DNA of 64,000 nt. It comes from Hygrophila difformis. Lineage: Eukaryota; Streptophyta; Magnoliopsida; Lamiales; Acanthaceae. Under the pieces are notes generated by a model that was not told the DNA's origin, searched no databases, and saw only the letters and a list, made by a program, of their open reading frames with translations. This document shows positions 1-11,960 of this stretch, in pieces. The stretch covers positions 14,344,238 through 14,408,237 of the forward strand of contig JAOANR010000002.1 of the NCBI GenBank assembly GCA_030278955.1, given 5' to 3'. The translations under genes and the position numbers were made by a program. Positions within the stretch are counted from its first letter, which is position 1. Each line of letters opens with the position of its first letter.

Positions 1-3000
1 AATATCAGCTTTTCTTTCCTCGCTAATGCGAATAATATCATCTTCACAGGCACACAACTGGTGCCAAAGAGCTGCTCGATCAACATTAGCAAGTTCAGCA
101 ACCTCCTTCATCATGCTAAGCACAGGTTTTACTGTTTCCTGATCCTGGCATACCAAGATTGCTAAAATTTCTAAGTCCATGCCATGACTAGCATCGGCAG
201 TAGTTGTAGCACGATCGACAAGCCTCTTTAACATCCTTAATTTGTTAGACTTATCAGCAAACTGTTTGAACAGCATACAATAAAGAGTCTTCACAAATTC
301 TTTGACGTGTGAATCTCTGGAAAGTGCCAAGGTCTCAGCTAGGCTAAGAACCAAAGTGAAATAATCTTGTTGTGTTCTGGGTTGCTCACTAGAATCCCCT
401 TCCGCAGCTATATCAGGCTGCTGAATATTATCGGCAACATATTGTGAAGTTAAATTTGATTGTACAGCAAGATTTTTTTGCAAGGTCATTGCTACAGACC
501 GAGGAACAAAAGCCCCACGAACTATAGCTCTCTCAAAAGTTTGGGCAGCTTCAACAGCCAGACAAGGTATGGCTAACATTTCAACCAAGATATAAATATC
601 AGAAAATTTAGAACTATCACCAAGAGCCTGATCTTCACCAGAATGTAATCTATGATTGCTAGGTCCACTTTCACCAAATACAAAAAGCCCACAATGATTT
701 GATGAGAAATTATCAACAATATCATCGCAATCAATATCTTGAAGAATAGACTCAGCGATATCTGCGCAACTATTTACTGTCCGACTTAGATAATCTAAGA
801 CACATGGAGAGACTTCTGCACCCAAATTCTTTAGTCTGACTCTAACAGCCCGTACCTGTAGCATGAGGCCAACAAAAGTCAATTGCATGTAAACAAGCAG
901 AGAAAGGATTCCAGAAGATATGACAGGTTAGGCTATCCAATTTAGCTTACTGCTTCTGGAAGATGTTGGCAATGTAGACCTGCTTTAAATATGAAATCCA
1001 CTGTAGCTGCAAGAGATTCATCATTAGAATCAGGCAAAAGATCCAGTGACTGGAAAAGAATCCGTTCCCATAATTCGCTGCTGCATTCCAACTGACTAAG
1101 TGCCCCAAAAACCTGAGAAACAAGAACTTATCTAACATCAGCTATATCAAGTATTTTAATTGTCTCTAGCATACAAAACTTCTAGAATGCATGTAAGTTA
1201 CAGGATGCAAATCAATCCTCAGTCTTACCGGCAGACATAAAGTAGGTTCTGCATCAGCTTTCTGAAGCCGATCTAAAAGTGTACAAGCAATGAGAGGATG
1301 CTCTGAAAGCTCAACTAATTTGGGAATCAATGCAACTATGTCTGGTTGAAGATGCTTGGGCGCCTTATCCAATACAAGAGCAATCTTCTGAGCTGATTGT
1401 GGTCGCCTCCTTGGCTCAGGACACCCCTGTGGCACAGCTCCATCAAGAGCTCTCAGAGAGTTCACAATCAAGCCGAGAAGCTCCTCCGACTGCTCTGGCC
1501 ACTTGGTCTATAAATCAAATGCAACTTAAATCAATTTATTGACCAAGCAATCTGAATCACTAATTTATAAGACACAGAACATACCTTTGACCGAAGAGAA
1601 GAGTTTTCCAATGAAACAGAAGCAGATGTCTCCGGGGGACATATAGGCTGACCAGGAACAGTTTTTCCATTTATGTTGGTCCCATTCATATCAGAGCTCT
1701 GTACAGCGGATGTACTTGAAGACTCTCCCACCTCCGGGTCTAACCTCTCATCTACAGATAGTGGTGTGGATTCAGCCCCTTCATTGTTCTGGTCCAAATC
1801 CAGTGGGCTAACTGCCGAACTGCTGTCTAGGGAAGGTTTGGAACTAATATCAGACAAATCATCCCCTGAAGTTCCCTCTGAAGGTTGGCAACACTCAACC
1901 ATTATATCTAAAAGTAAATCAATGATTGCTTGTTGCAGAACTTTGACTCCCATCAATAAATTCATCAAACTAGGAGAAGACCCATCATTCTTATTAATTT
2001 TCTTTCCATCATTACTGCTAGATAATTTTGTAGGAAGCAGCAATCGCTTTACTTTTGCAGGGTCATCAAGATAAACACGGAGTCCAGTAAGAAAACCCGC
2101 AATTGCTCCAGCATCCATGAGCAACTTCTCTCTAAATGTGACCTGAGGCTGAGAAGAATTATCTCCATAAGTAAGGTGAAACCCAGCCCTTGACAAAAGA
2201 TTTCTGAATATGTCTTCTTCATCTCCACTTAGACCTTCACTATCATCAGAGTCGATGAGTTCATCAGGGTCCGTTGTAAGTGCATCTTGATCATCTTCAG
2301 AAGCTAAAACCTGAAAAGGGGAGAAAAGAACAAAAACCCAAGGAACTACTGAGTTAATACTAATGCATAAAATACAATAGAGGAGAAATGAAGTGGGAAT
2401 TGTTAAAATCACATTTCATAACAAATAGAGAGAAATTTATAGTTCAAAATGCAAGCATGGGTTACATCTATTTCACAATCACATATTGCCCATTGCTGAT
2501 ACAGGAAAAGAGATTGGCATAACTAAGTTCTTTAAGTCTCAATATTATTGCAAAGCTAAGATTTCAAGCAACATATTTTCCATATATTAAAAATATTGCT
2601 CAAAATTAAAGGCTAACAGAAGAAAGGTGCTTACATGGTTCAATCATGTGTTTAGGAGAACCCTAAATGCTTGAGTACCACGGCCAAAATATATAGACAA
2701 ATCGATTCATAGCAAAAGAAGAAAAAACCTAAAAACAATTTAAAAGAAAGTGCATAAAAAGATATGCAACATTTAAATTTAAAATTGACTCTTTGTATTG
2801 ACCAAATACAATAGTGATATAAGTTGTGTATAGCTAACAATTCACAGCAGGATAAAGGATTGGATCGTGATAATTACATTCAAGAAGAAAATGGTGCCAA
2901 AGGAAGACAGTTCGCCATAGAATTCAACCAAAAAATCTAGTTTCAGCAAAATAGAGCCTAAAATAGGATACGCTTGCTTATTCTTAAATATTAGACCAAA

Positions 3001-6000
3001 ATAGAAAAGGAACAAATATCTGTTAAGGAGAACAAATTTCTCAAGACTAATGCATAATATGACTCATTTTAGATCATTAGGAACACTACTGGCCAAAAAT
3101 AAAGGTTGAATAATTAACCTCTAAGTCTGAAAACTCAAACCAAGGGCAGCAGTCCAGGATCTCACAAACAAACACAACTGTGTCACGGAAAAGAAACCCT
3201 GAATCGGCTTCTAACATGTCAGACACCTTCATAAACTGAAGAACAGAATTGTTCCATGTCTTTGTACAAATGGAAGACTCCTTCCAAACTGTTTTTGATG
3301 AAGTTTTTTGATTCACAATGGCCATCCTGTATCTGACCCAGAAATTTTTCTCTGAGTCACTACCAACAGATTGGTCACTCTCCAAATATATACATATTGT
3401 GTCAAAAGACTCATAAACTCCTGCACAACCAAAGGGGGCAGCAAAAAATTAGAATTAAAAATCGAAGGGTATATAAGTGTCGCAACTGTTTGAATGTAAT
3501 AATGCATGCTGTTATTGAGCCACCCACCAATCCGAAGCTCACATCCACTGGCTTGAAAGAATTTGCTAAATATTTTTCTAGTTTCCATTATTTCCTTGAA
3601 GGACAAAAAATTCTCCACTTTCCATGTGAACGAGATCTTCCCATTTCCCTCTAAGTGACAGCACGTGTTACCTGAGCCAGATTCTTGACCATTAATATCC
3701 TGAATTATGGATGTTTCTTTCAATATAAGAACCTCAGCAGTGAATACAACAGTATCCTGTATGAGAAATCCAGAGTCCTGATCAAAAAGACTAGTTAGTG
3801 TTACAAATTCTCTCCAACCCCAGTCCTTTGCTGCCTTGGAGTAACGGTTTTGAGATTCTTTTGTAACGGACTTCTCTTCCACTCTTTGGTTCACAACTGC
3901 CAAACGATGGCTCACAAAACAACTCCAATCATTGTTAGTATTTCGTGAATCTGTCACCTCCAGAAACACTGATAAGTGGCAAGGAGGCTGAGACTGCCCT
4001 GATACCAGCAACAATGAATAAAAAATCATAAGGTCAGAGTGACAAACAGTATGCGAGCAATGGATTTACTTGAAGCAGATTCCAATAAATTTAAAAGTAG
4101 AAACTCAATCTAGAACTGCCTATATGAAATTCTGCCACTGGCTCTATTAATTTTATATGCAATGTTACCAATGCACTGTGAAATGTAAAGTGGAGGAGCA
4201 CCACTTCTAGGAAGTTGGATTTTATTTATTTTTTCAAAAAGCCGAAAATTTAATCTCTATAACCAATCCATTAAGAAGTTCACAGCGGACTAAACTCAAT
4301 AATGGCAACCTATAATTGCTTCATCCTACTTGTTTCAACCAAAGTACACACAACTAACAATAAAAAAGAAAATTTGCTCGATCTTGTAAGAGCATAATGA
4401 TGTGATGGTATAGTTCAAATTTATAAGTAACTATTTAGCAACCAGACCAAATTGAATTAATTGCATAAGTTATTGAAAGATATCCTCTGTGTATCAATTG
4501 ATTCAAGCTGAAAGACCATTGATTGGCCACATTAAATTTTACAACCACTGAATAAAAATAATACAAGTACTGATAAGATTAATACCATCAACAAATTGCC
4601 ATCCATAAACACAAATTATAAGAGAGACAAATGAACTGACAAGCACTTTACATTGCACATGGTTGTAATGGGTGAAATACTTTCGACTTCATAATATTTA
4701 GCTTTCTGTGAGATATATAATGAGTGCAGACACTATTTAAACATTCCTGTAATTTCCATGTCCTCAACTCTCAGGCCATGCTTATAAGTGCTACATAACA
4801 TACCTCTGGGGTAAACAATTAGGCGACAATCCCGATTTCCAATCTGAAACCTCCTACTTTTAATACAAAGCCCAGTAATCTTCCTCTTTTTCAGAAGATC
4901 CTTTAGCCTAGTAAAATTTTCAATTCTCCAAGTAAACTTTCCCATATGAGCATCTGACTTTCTCACATTTCCCCCATTCCGTCCACCAATCAAATTGCCA
5001 CCCTTCAAGAAACTGCTCAACTCCTTAATGACGTGGAAGGATGTGCTAAAAACAGCAGTATCATCTACTAAGAACCCAGCCTCGGAGCCTATGAACTCCG
5101 ACATTTTCATATAATCATTCCACCCCAAACTCGTGTTGTCTCCACCCTTATTATCTGCAGCAAATCGTCCATAACTATCCCGATGCACATGGATAGAGCC
5201 ATTACCTGGCTTCTGCTTTTGATTTAAGACTGACATCCTAAACAAACACCAGCAACTCCTATCTGACGGCAAAGGGTTTTTCTCAGTGTCCTTGCTCTCC
5301 AGACACATGGACAAATACTCTACACCATTTACTACACTCTGGTATACACTAATACGTAAGTTACACTCCCCAGCAGGGAACACCGGGCTCATTATTTTCT
5401 GTGTTTTTATCATCTCCTTGAACAAACTAAAATTATGCACTTTCCAAGTAAACTTACCACTTAAAACATCACCTACAACAGGTCCAATAGCCCCTCCCCC
5501 GCCCATAACAGAGACATTACTCGCCTGCAGATCGTAATTATCACGGGAGAATGAAAAGGATTCATGAAGAATCAATATGTCCGCGGTTATAAGAATACAA
5601 TCATTGGACGAATGCAAGAAGCCAAACTTGGGGTCTAAAAGAGAATTAAGTGAGGCAAAATCGCACCATCCGTGGGACTTCTTCTTAGAAGAAAAGCGAT
5701 GCCAACTGTCGCGGTGCACTGACTTCAAGGGGTCAGAAAAATTATCAATGGCGAGACGATAGCTAGCAAAGCAATCCCACTTGGAAGAAGCTGTATTCCG
5801 AGGGTCGATAATCTGTAGGTAAATAGACAAATATCCAGGGAGGGCCTGGGAATCGCCCTTAGGGTAAATAAGTAAACGACAATCGAAACCCCCAACTTCG
5901 AAGTATTTACTCCAGAGCGCGCGCGATTTGATTCTGGGGAAATTGGCGATAGTCCATTTGCAGGAAGCGGCATAATCGCCGCGGCGGTCTATGACGACGG

Positions 6001-6175
6001 AATCAGAGGATGGGGAGGCAGTGGAGGAGGAAAAATCACGCAAGGGATCCTCGACGGCGATAGAGGGCTTCTCAGCGGTGCGATAGGAGGAAAGGGGAAC
6101 TGCCAAGGAGGTTATGGGGGCGTCGGATGAGGGGACAGCGATGTCGTTGTGCCGGGGTTGGTGATGGTGCTTCAT
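1..6175 (-). CDS. Multi-MATH-domain (TRAF-like) protein, seven exons, 3' end beyond the window
   Basis: Coding exons on the minus strand are 6175-4804, 3998-3528, 3420-3119, 2310-1585, 1507-1229, 1112-951 and 855-1. All six introns are GT-AG and the phases agree, giving 1389 open codons before the window edge. Four MATH domains are visible at about residues 71-205, 240-385, 412-550 and 579-710, with typical features such as KWTIANF, DCRLLIYPKG, FASYRLAI and GFLIQDTVVF. Exon 4 opens with a long acidic stretch (residues ~716-750). The C-terminal part is helical and unlike other domains I recognise. From memory the layout resembles the long Arabidopsis TRAF-like protein At2g25320 (about 1.67 kaa), so roughly 280 residues may be missing. 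MATH domains bind peptides in substrate-recruitment or adaptor complexes; the specific role is unknown. The start at 6175 (MKHHHQ) is preferred; an in-frame ATG at 6292 would add 39 low-complexity residues. Confidence 0.93.
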
Positions 6176-6721
6176 GGTGCGATGGCCGATGGGATTTGCG
6201 GAATGGGAGCGGAGGAAATGAGATGGGCTGTGTTGTGTTGTTTTTTGCTTGTGCTGTTTTGTGGAGTTAGGTTTATGGATTGGGGGTAGCATAGTAAACC
6301 TTCCCTTTTCTTCTTGTTTTCACCCATCCCTCCCTTTTCCAACCAAATTTTAACTCCATTCCCTTCCAATTGATACTACACTAGTTCTCCTATATTAGTA
6401 CTATATACCACCACAATCCATTTGTAGGGGACTAATTAAGCTACAAGGAATGGATAATTTGTTGGCAAAGCATAGTGGATCTATATTTTAAATACGAAGA
6501 AAGAAATTTATAAGTTTTTTATACATATGTATCCTTGTTACATCGGTTTATATAAGAATCCGATCATGATTAAAATCCTAATTCTCAAACAAAAATATTA
6601 CTTGCTCAATTTTGATGATTCACAAATTAGATTTTAATTTTAAGAGAAAACAATAATTTGGAAATTCACATTTTCAAATTGAGCGCTCCAACCAATTTCT
6701 CCGTCCGTTTTAAACTGGAGT
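6176..6721 (-). promoter_or_regulatory. Upstream region of the MATH gene with a TATA-like box
   Basis: This is the non-repetitive stretch between the start codon and the tandem duplication. On the minus strand a TATATAG lies at 6401-6408, about 230 bp before the chosen ATG. A purine-rich (GA) tract follows at about 6300-6370, common in plant 5' UTRs. No other gene is visible. The promoter call rests only on position and these motifs. Confidence 0.4.
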
Positions 6722-6827
6722 ATTCATTTGAACGCTCCAACTTTGAACAATCAATTTTTTAATGTTTTAGAGGAAAAAAACTAGTCATGCCAAATAATTG
6801 AACACATCATCCTCTCATCAATCCCAA

Positions 6828-7035
6828 GATGACAATAGGTCCGAGTCAGAAGTGAGAACTGAGTAAGACCGAGCTTGGGTAGGGTCTTGATTCTTTTAAA
6901 AGTGGACCCAGAACCGACCTGTTGCCATCCCTAAGAATGGCAATGGGTCCGGTCAGACCTGAAACCGAACCATACCCGAGACTCGGATTGGGTTTTGGGT
7001 CTTGGGTCGTAGCGGACCCGACCATTAACATCCCT
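6828..7035. mobile_element. Two adjacent small hAT-like MITEs in copy A
   Basis: Two units of about 100 bp (6828-6932 and 6934-7035) each begin like GATGGCAATGGGTCCGG and end with its imperfect inverse, CATCCCT. The interior is rich in GGGT/ACCC words. Copy B keeps only the second unit plus a remnant of the first. Class assignment is tentative: it rests on the terminal inverted repeats only. Confidence 0.5.
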
Positions 7036-7670
7036 AATCAATCCGGTCTTTCAAACATGATAAAAAATAATGTCCGAAAAAATTTTCGAAAATAAGTGCC
7101 CGGAAAATGCTAAAACAACCTAATCGGAATATCGTGAAAATTTATTTTTCATCCCAATCGGAGCCTATTGGGATAAATTTGGAGTAGCATCGCACTAACA
7201 AATTTTACGGCACTTGATCACATCAAACGGTAAACAGTAAAATTAGATTGTTATTTTATAGAAACAATTTCAGGGTATTACACAGGAGTGCGCCACAAAT
7301 CTGGTTTTATGCATGCATTCTCGTTAAAAGGATATAGATAAATTTCAGCCTCAAATTCGCGGCATAATGCGCCCGCATGCCCAAGTGCGCCTGAGAGTCC
7401 ATAAATGCATTAATCTACACATCAATGGAAGAATATGAAGTTTTCAAACTCCTCCGGTTTGTTTTTAGGTAGGGGAAACTCCCTTTTATTCAGATTTTCT
7501 ATATAACTTGATAGTGCATGACAGACTGGAAGGACAGATTGGGAGCATCCTAACAACACAATGCAAGCACATGAAGATCCAATCAAAATTTTGTTGATTG
7601 AAACACTATGTATTTGGGTGCTATTTTCATATTTCTTGTTTGTACTAATTAGGATGTGTCAGATAATATA

Positions 7671-7929
7671 CTACCTCTGTTCTTTTTTATCATTACTCTT
7701 TACATAGTAGATACTATTTATTAAGTAACTTTGATTCAAGTTTTTAGCACAGTTATATAAGATAAAACATAATCAAGTGAGATGTTGTTGGATTCGTCTA
7801 ATCGCGTAGTTTTAGAATACCAAATTTTTATAATTTTTACTTATTTATAATGTGAGATATTAATGATTGAAAATTTGCATTGGATTATGTGCAGTACAGG
7901 AATGGAGAAGTTATTAAAAAGCGGGGGAG
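7671..7929. mobile_element. Stowaway-like MITE (Tc1/mariner type)
   Basis: It starts CTACCTCTGTTC and ends AAGCGGGGGAG, imperfect inverted repeats of the CTCCCTCYGTCC type, flanked by TA at 7669-7670 and 7930-7931. The corresponding place in copy B (about 22905) lacks it and keeps one TA, which supports a TA target duplication. It is 259 bp long and has no coding potential. Confidence 0.72.
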
Positions 7930-7977
7930 TACATTGTATGTCTTTCAGATCTTGTAGATATTGAATATCAGTGTACA

Positions 7978-8176
7978 GAGGACGGAGACTTATTCTAGTG
8001 GTCAAATCCCCCGACTTCCAACCTACATATTGGGAGTTCAATTCCCCATGTGGCACCCTATCCCTCCCATTTATCCCTCCCATTTATCCCTTTGTAATTT
8101 GTGTGGGATTGACTCTTACCACCCATTCCTAGTCTGTATAGGTTGTTCAGCAAAATATATATATATATATATATAT
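7978..8176 (+). mobile_element. tRNA-derived SINE, copy A
   Basis: The body carries an A-box-like TCTAGTGGTC and, about 35 nt on, a B-box-like GAGTTCAATTCCCC, the internal RNA polymerase III promoter layout of a tRNA head. It ends in an A/T-rich tail now expanded to an (AT)n run. It is flanked by 11-bp direct repeats ATCAGTGTACA (7967-7977) and ATCAATGTACA (8177-8187). Confidence 0.72.
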
Positions 8177-8178
8177 AT
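8155..8178. repeat. (AT)n microsatellite in the SINE tail
   Basis: An uninterrupted AT dinucleotide run. Copy B has an A-rich tail here instead, so the microsatellite expanded after the duplication. Confidence 0.9.
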
Positions 8179-8625
8179 CAATGTACACCATCAACTAGAT
8201 TCATTTGAGCGCTTCAACTTTGAACAATCAATTTTTTTAATGTTTTAGAGGAAAAAACTAGTCATGCCAAATAATTAATGTAACAGCCCGGTTTTTGGTC
8301 ACCCAGGTTGGAATGTCACCGCCACACCTCCCTAGCAAGACACGGTTTCTCCGAGCTTGCTAAAGAGATGCAAGGCTATGGTTTTTCAGAATTTAAAACA
8401 TTCAAACAGCCCATTCATATATAGTTTAAAAATAATATATCAAAGTTGCAGCGGAATGTAATATTTACATATATAGATAGCAGCGAAATTTAAAAATAGG
8501 GCCAACATGGCCAATCACGGGTTAAAGAGGCCCGTTCATGCAAGTTCTAGTCTAATGCAAAATTTAAGAATAAAGTGTTTCCCAAAATTCCCATGTATGC
8601 ATATGATGATGCATATTCTTCAGCT

Positions 8626-10048
8626 CTGAAAGAAAAAGGGAAACAATATGGTTTGGTCAGCAAAAACCTGCTGAGTAAGTTAACACATACTTGATTACGG
8701 GGTTTCAAAGCCATTAATTAAATTTAAAGAAAAACATAGGCATACAAGACATGATTTAATGTATTCATCTAATAACAATTTAACCGCATAATTTAGAAGA
8801 CAGGGATTTCATAAGACCATAAATATAACTTGCAAAGCAATATAATAGTAGGACATAATTTAAAAGCATAATCCAAAAGGAACAATTTTCGAGTCTTCTA
8901 GTTTCATGTCTCAAGTCTCATGTTTATATCTCAATTGCTATTCGACAAGCTTTATTTATCAATTGCCTTTCAGCAAGCTTTATTTTTCAATTGTCTTTCG
9001 GCAAGCTTTATATATCAATTGCCTTCCGCAAGCATTATATCTAAATTGCCTTTCGACAAGCATTATATATCAATTGCCTTTCGGCAAGCATTATATCTCA
9101 ATTGCCTCTCGGAAACCATTATATTTCATGTGTATTTTATTTCAAACGAATTCCCAATCGTTTAAACCTTAAAGGCTAATTTCACCGTTCAACAAGATTT
9201 TCAATATTTGACTCGGTCAACCATAGTTTACTTCAAAATTCATTAAAAATCAAGTTTAAGTCCAAAAATTCGAAAATTTGACCGGTAACTTGAAAACACA
9301 TAGATAAACAAGTTTTATGTTTTACGTTTTTCGATCCGAGATACGGAAGTAAGTGAAAAATATCAATCTTTACCAGGGTGATAATCTGTCCGAGTTTCTA
9401 CACATCAGTTTCAAGATTTCAAGATCTACCATAGCAAACTAACTCCAAATTTGATGAAATTTTACAGGGAGATACTTAAGACATATATCTATAACTTTTA
9501 TGTTCGACTAAAGTTCTGAATCGGTCTAGATCTATTGTCAAAAACGTCTACAAGTTCGTACCTACGTTCTGTCAGATTTCAAGATCCAAATTCAAAACAG
9601 TTCGGTTTATGATTGATTTCAGATATCAAATCTCAATGAAAAATTCCAAAACTTTACGGAGATGTTCTTAACGTATAGATCTACAACTCTTATGTTTAGC
9701 ACCAATCCTAAATCGGTCTAAATCTAAGGTAAAAATCTACCTCAAGTTCGGATAAAGAATCTATCACCATTTCAAGATCTAAATCGAAGGTAGGTTCGTT
9801 TGCGGTTGTTTTCTGATATCAAAACACGATTAAAAATTATGAAATTTTTACAAAAGATAGATCTACGTCTTAGGAACATTTTTTGTGTTTTAAGTTTTCC
9901 CGTTTGAACATGTTTAAGGGTTCGGAAAAATCATGCAAGTCTTATGCGCCGTGGTTTTCTTCGGGTTGACAGATTTTAGGTCTCTTTATTAGATCGTTCG
10001 GTTAGGTGTATTTTAAATCCTCCCAAAACCATAGTAAGATTAACTTAC
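8626..10048 (-). other. Candidate leader intron in E0 left LTR
   Basis: Read on the minus strand, the donor CTGTAAGTTAA has its intron start at 10048, and the acceptor TTTTTCTTTCAG ends at 8626. A TTAACTTAC motif at 8675-8683 is the exact reverse complement of the donor (10040-10048). The span is 1423 nt and includes the 28-bp hairpin array. Splicing is inferred from the motifs only. Confidence 0.5.
8932..9126 (-). repeat. 28-bp hairpin array in E0 left LTR, 7 units
   Basis: Seven units of about 28 bp, one of them 1 bp short. The sense unit is CTTGCC-GAAA-GGCAAT, a 5-bp stem closed by a GAAA-type loop; the other strand would read TTTC. Several units carry wobble or single mismatches. Confidence 0.9.
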
Positions 10049-10917
10049 AGATTCACGGTTGTCCCAGCTCGTTGATTCGGAGGCGTGGCTTCTAGTCCAC
10101 CGTTTATCTCCTTGATTTCGTCGGGTTCTTCGCTCTCGATCCGGATCGGGGTTTAGAATAGGAAAAGAATCGAGTTAGGATTCGGTTTCGAATCGAGAAT
10201 GGAAAAAGGAATAGATCGGATCTTACCACGATGATTGAAGACCCAAAATTCGTCCAAGACAGTCTCCTCTCTTACCTTCATGCCTCTGACGATTCCTGAA
10301 TAGGGGTTTGACGTGTAGAGAGATTTCGTAGGGTTTGAAAGATGTTCGGGATTGATTAAGATGGTTATTTATAGATGTGCAAGACCTAGGGGACGTCCAA
10401 AGGCTGCCCCTAAGTGTCTTGAGCCGAAAGGAAAGCAACCGAAGTCGGAAAATCCAGATTCGGGCGAGTGAATCTTGCAACGGGCGTTTCTGTCGAGTGG
10501 CGCGGGGTTGGCGTGGGGTTTGTGGAAACCCCGCGCGGACAACGCCTGGACTTCGGTCCGGGCGGGTCATGCAATCCGTCGAGCCTTTTCTCCTCTCTTT
10601 CGGACTTCTATCCCTCTATGTTTTCGGATTCCGATTTCCGGGCTATCTTCGGGCTCCTATTTCCTATCGTCATTTTATTCGGATCTAAATTTACATTTGG
10701 ACTCGAGTTATTGAGTCCATCGGTGTTGGGTTTCCGTGTAACCATTTATTTGATTAAATTGTCTTCGGCTTACCGGGTTCTCGGAATTTTGATTCCTTTT
10801 TAATTTAAATTCCATTTCTCATCTCTTATGATTCTTTACCTATTTATCATGTTTATTTATTTATTATATTTATTTATTATTTATTTATTTTGTGTAGCAA
10901 AATTCTCGGGTATTACA

Positions 10918-10956
10918 GTCTACCCTCCTTAAGAATCAACTTCGTCCTCGAAGTTG
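10918..10956 (-). promoter_or_regulatory. E0 polypurine tract and adjoining hairpin
   Basis: In sense orientation CTTAAGGAGGGTAGAC abuts the 3' LTR, as expected for the plus-strand primer. It is preceded by a perfect inverted repeat, CAACTTCG-AGGA-CGAAGTTG, at 10937-10956. Confidence 0.75.
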
Positions 10957-11180
10957 TGTTTCGGCTTTTCTCGTGTTAGGAATGACTCCTTTTGTTTGTT
11001 TTATTATTTTGTGACTGAACTTAGAATTAAAACTTCTAAGCTACCTACTACCCTGTGAAGGGATCAAGCCATAACGTAGCTCAAAACAATTTGAATTTGT
11101 TTGTTTATGATTTAAGATACATCTTATCGAATCGAACTCCAAAGAAAATTATTACGGGGTATCACATCCTCTCCCCCTTA
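10957..11180 (-). repeat. Fossil LTR edge and second polypurine tract inside E0
   Basis: Sense reading: a second PPT, TTCTAAGGGGGAGAGGA, is followed directly by TGTGATACCCCG, an LTR-like start. About 200 bp after it match the beginning of E3's LTR, including CAAATTCAAATTGTTTTGA and CTTGATCCCTTCACAG. The real E0 LTR starts only after this block. Confidence 0.6.
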
Positions 11181-11207
11181 GAACTTCAGTTATGTCCCCA
11201 TCACTGC

Positions 11208-11960
11208 CTATTCAGTACTCTCAAGAGGCTTCAGGTTTTGGTCTTTATTCTGAGGGTGTCGGTGCCCTTGGTTGTTGCCGTTTTGACCGTCTGGGTTTCG
11301 TGGTCGAGTAGTCACATCCTCTCTCTTGTCGATGTTCTCTTTCCGTGTCCGGCAATTACGCAGCCGATGACCATGTCGACCACATCGAAGGCATGCTCCA
11401 AGCTGAGGGCATCGTCTCGCATAATGCGGTTTACCACACTTTGGACATGGTGGCGCATAGTCACCATGGTTGAAGACTATCCCCTTTTTCTCTCCATTGT
11501 CATTTTGATGTTGTCCGTTCGAGTCTCCATAGAAATGGTCCTTATCCACCTTGTATTCTCCTTGTGGTCCTTGGTTAGCCTCATCTACCGGTTTCCGTTT
11601 CAGTCCTTGAACTCGTGCAACTGTTACCGCACGATCATAAACTGTCTACAGGTTCATGAATTGTCCTACTGCAAGTATCTCCCGGATACTAAGGTTCAGA
11701 CCCATCTCAAGTTTCTGAGCCTTGTCAGAGTCGGTTGGCACTAGCCTCGTAGCAAATCGTACTAGCTCCTTGAATTTGGTGTAGTATTCCTGCACCGTTT
11801 GCGCACCTTGTCTGAGGTTGATGAACTCCTCATATTTCGCAGTCTTGGTGCTCAGTGGGTAGAATCTTTCCCGCAAAGCTTCCTTAAGTTCTTCCCAGGT
11901 GTAGGCTTCTTCCTCTCCCTCTGAGTTCTTTTGAAGGTTTTGCCACCACTCATCGGCTTC
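11208..11960 (-). pseudogene. E0 gag, C-terminal part with two zinc knuckles
   Basis: This continues the gag interrupted at 15412 by the solo LTR. It contains the capsid motif DEWWQNL, then ALRERFYP and VQEYYTKFKELVRF, an in-frame TAG at 11646-11648, and two CCHC-type knuckles (CPKCGKPHYARRC and CLRCGRHGHRLRNC, near 11350-11450). The frame stops at 11208, and 9 nt later the sequence reads as the last codons of a pol gene (VMGT-stop) followed by a PPT. Protease, RT, integrase and chromodomain are therefore deleted. Gag packages the element RNA; this copy cannot do so without repair. Confidence 0.82.

Larger units (their letters stand above)
6722..8201. repeat. Tandem duplication, copy A
   Basis: This segment is repeated, in order, in 8199-23146. 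Shared landmarks include the starts at 6722 and 8199 (TCATTTGA...CGCT), the MITE at 6934-7035 and 19200-19302, the run ending TGCGCCTGAGAGTC at about 7380, and the SINE at 7978 and 22950. Copy A ends in CAACTAGATT and so does copy B at 23146. It holds no gene. Confidence 0.85.
8279..10917 (-). repeat. E0 3' LTR (left), 2639 bp
   Basis: It runs from TGTAACAGCCCGG to GGGTATTACA. In sense orientation a TATA box (CTATAAATAA, 10365-10374) follows a CpG-rich, hairpin-forming segment (~10495-10580). A splice-like donor, a hairpin array, a 3' splice-like site and a conserved U5 end come after it. Confidence 0.93.

Noticed and set aside
7978..8050. tRNA gene
   Set aside because: The A and B boxes are present but no cloverleaf arms or anticodon loop can be folded; it is the head of a SINE with TSDs.
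11055..11744. 229-aa plus-strand ORF
   Set aside because: It is the antisense shadow of E0 gag, which has clear zinc knuckles on the other strand.
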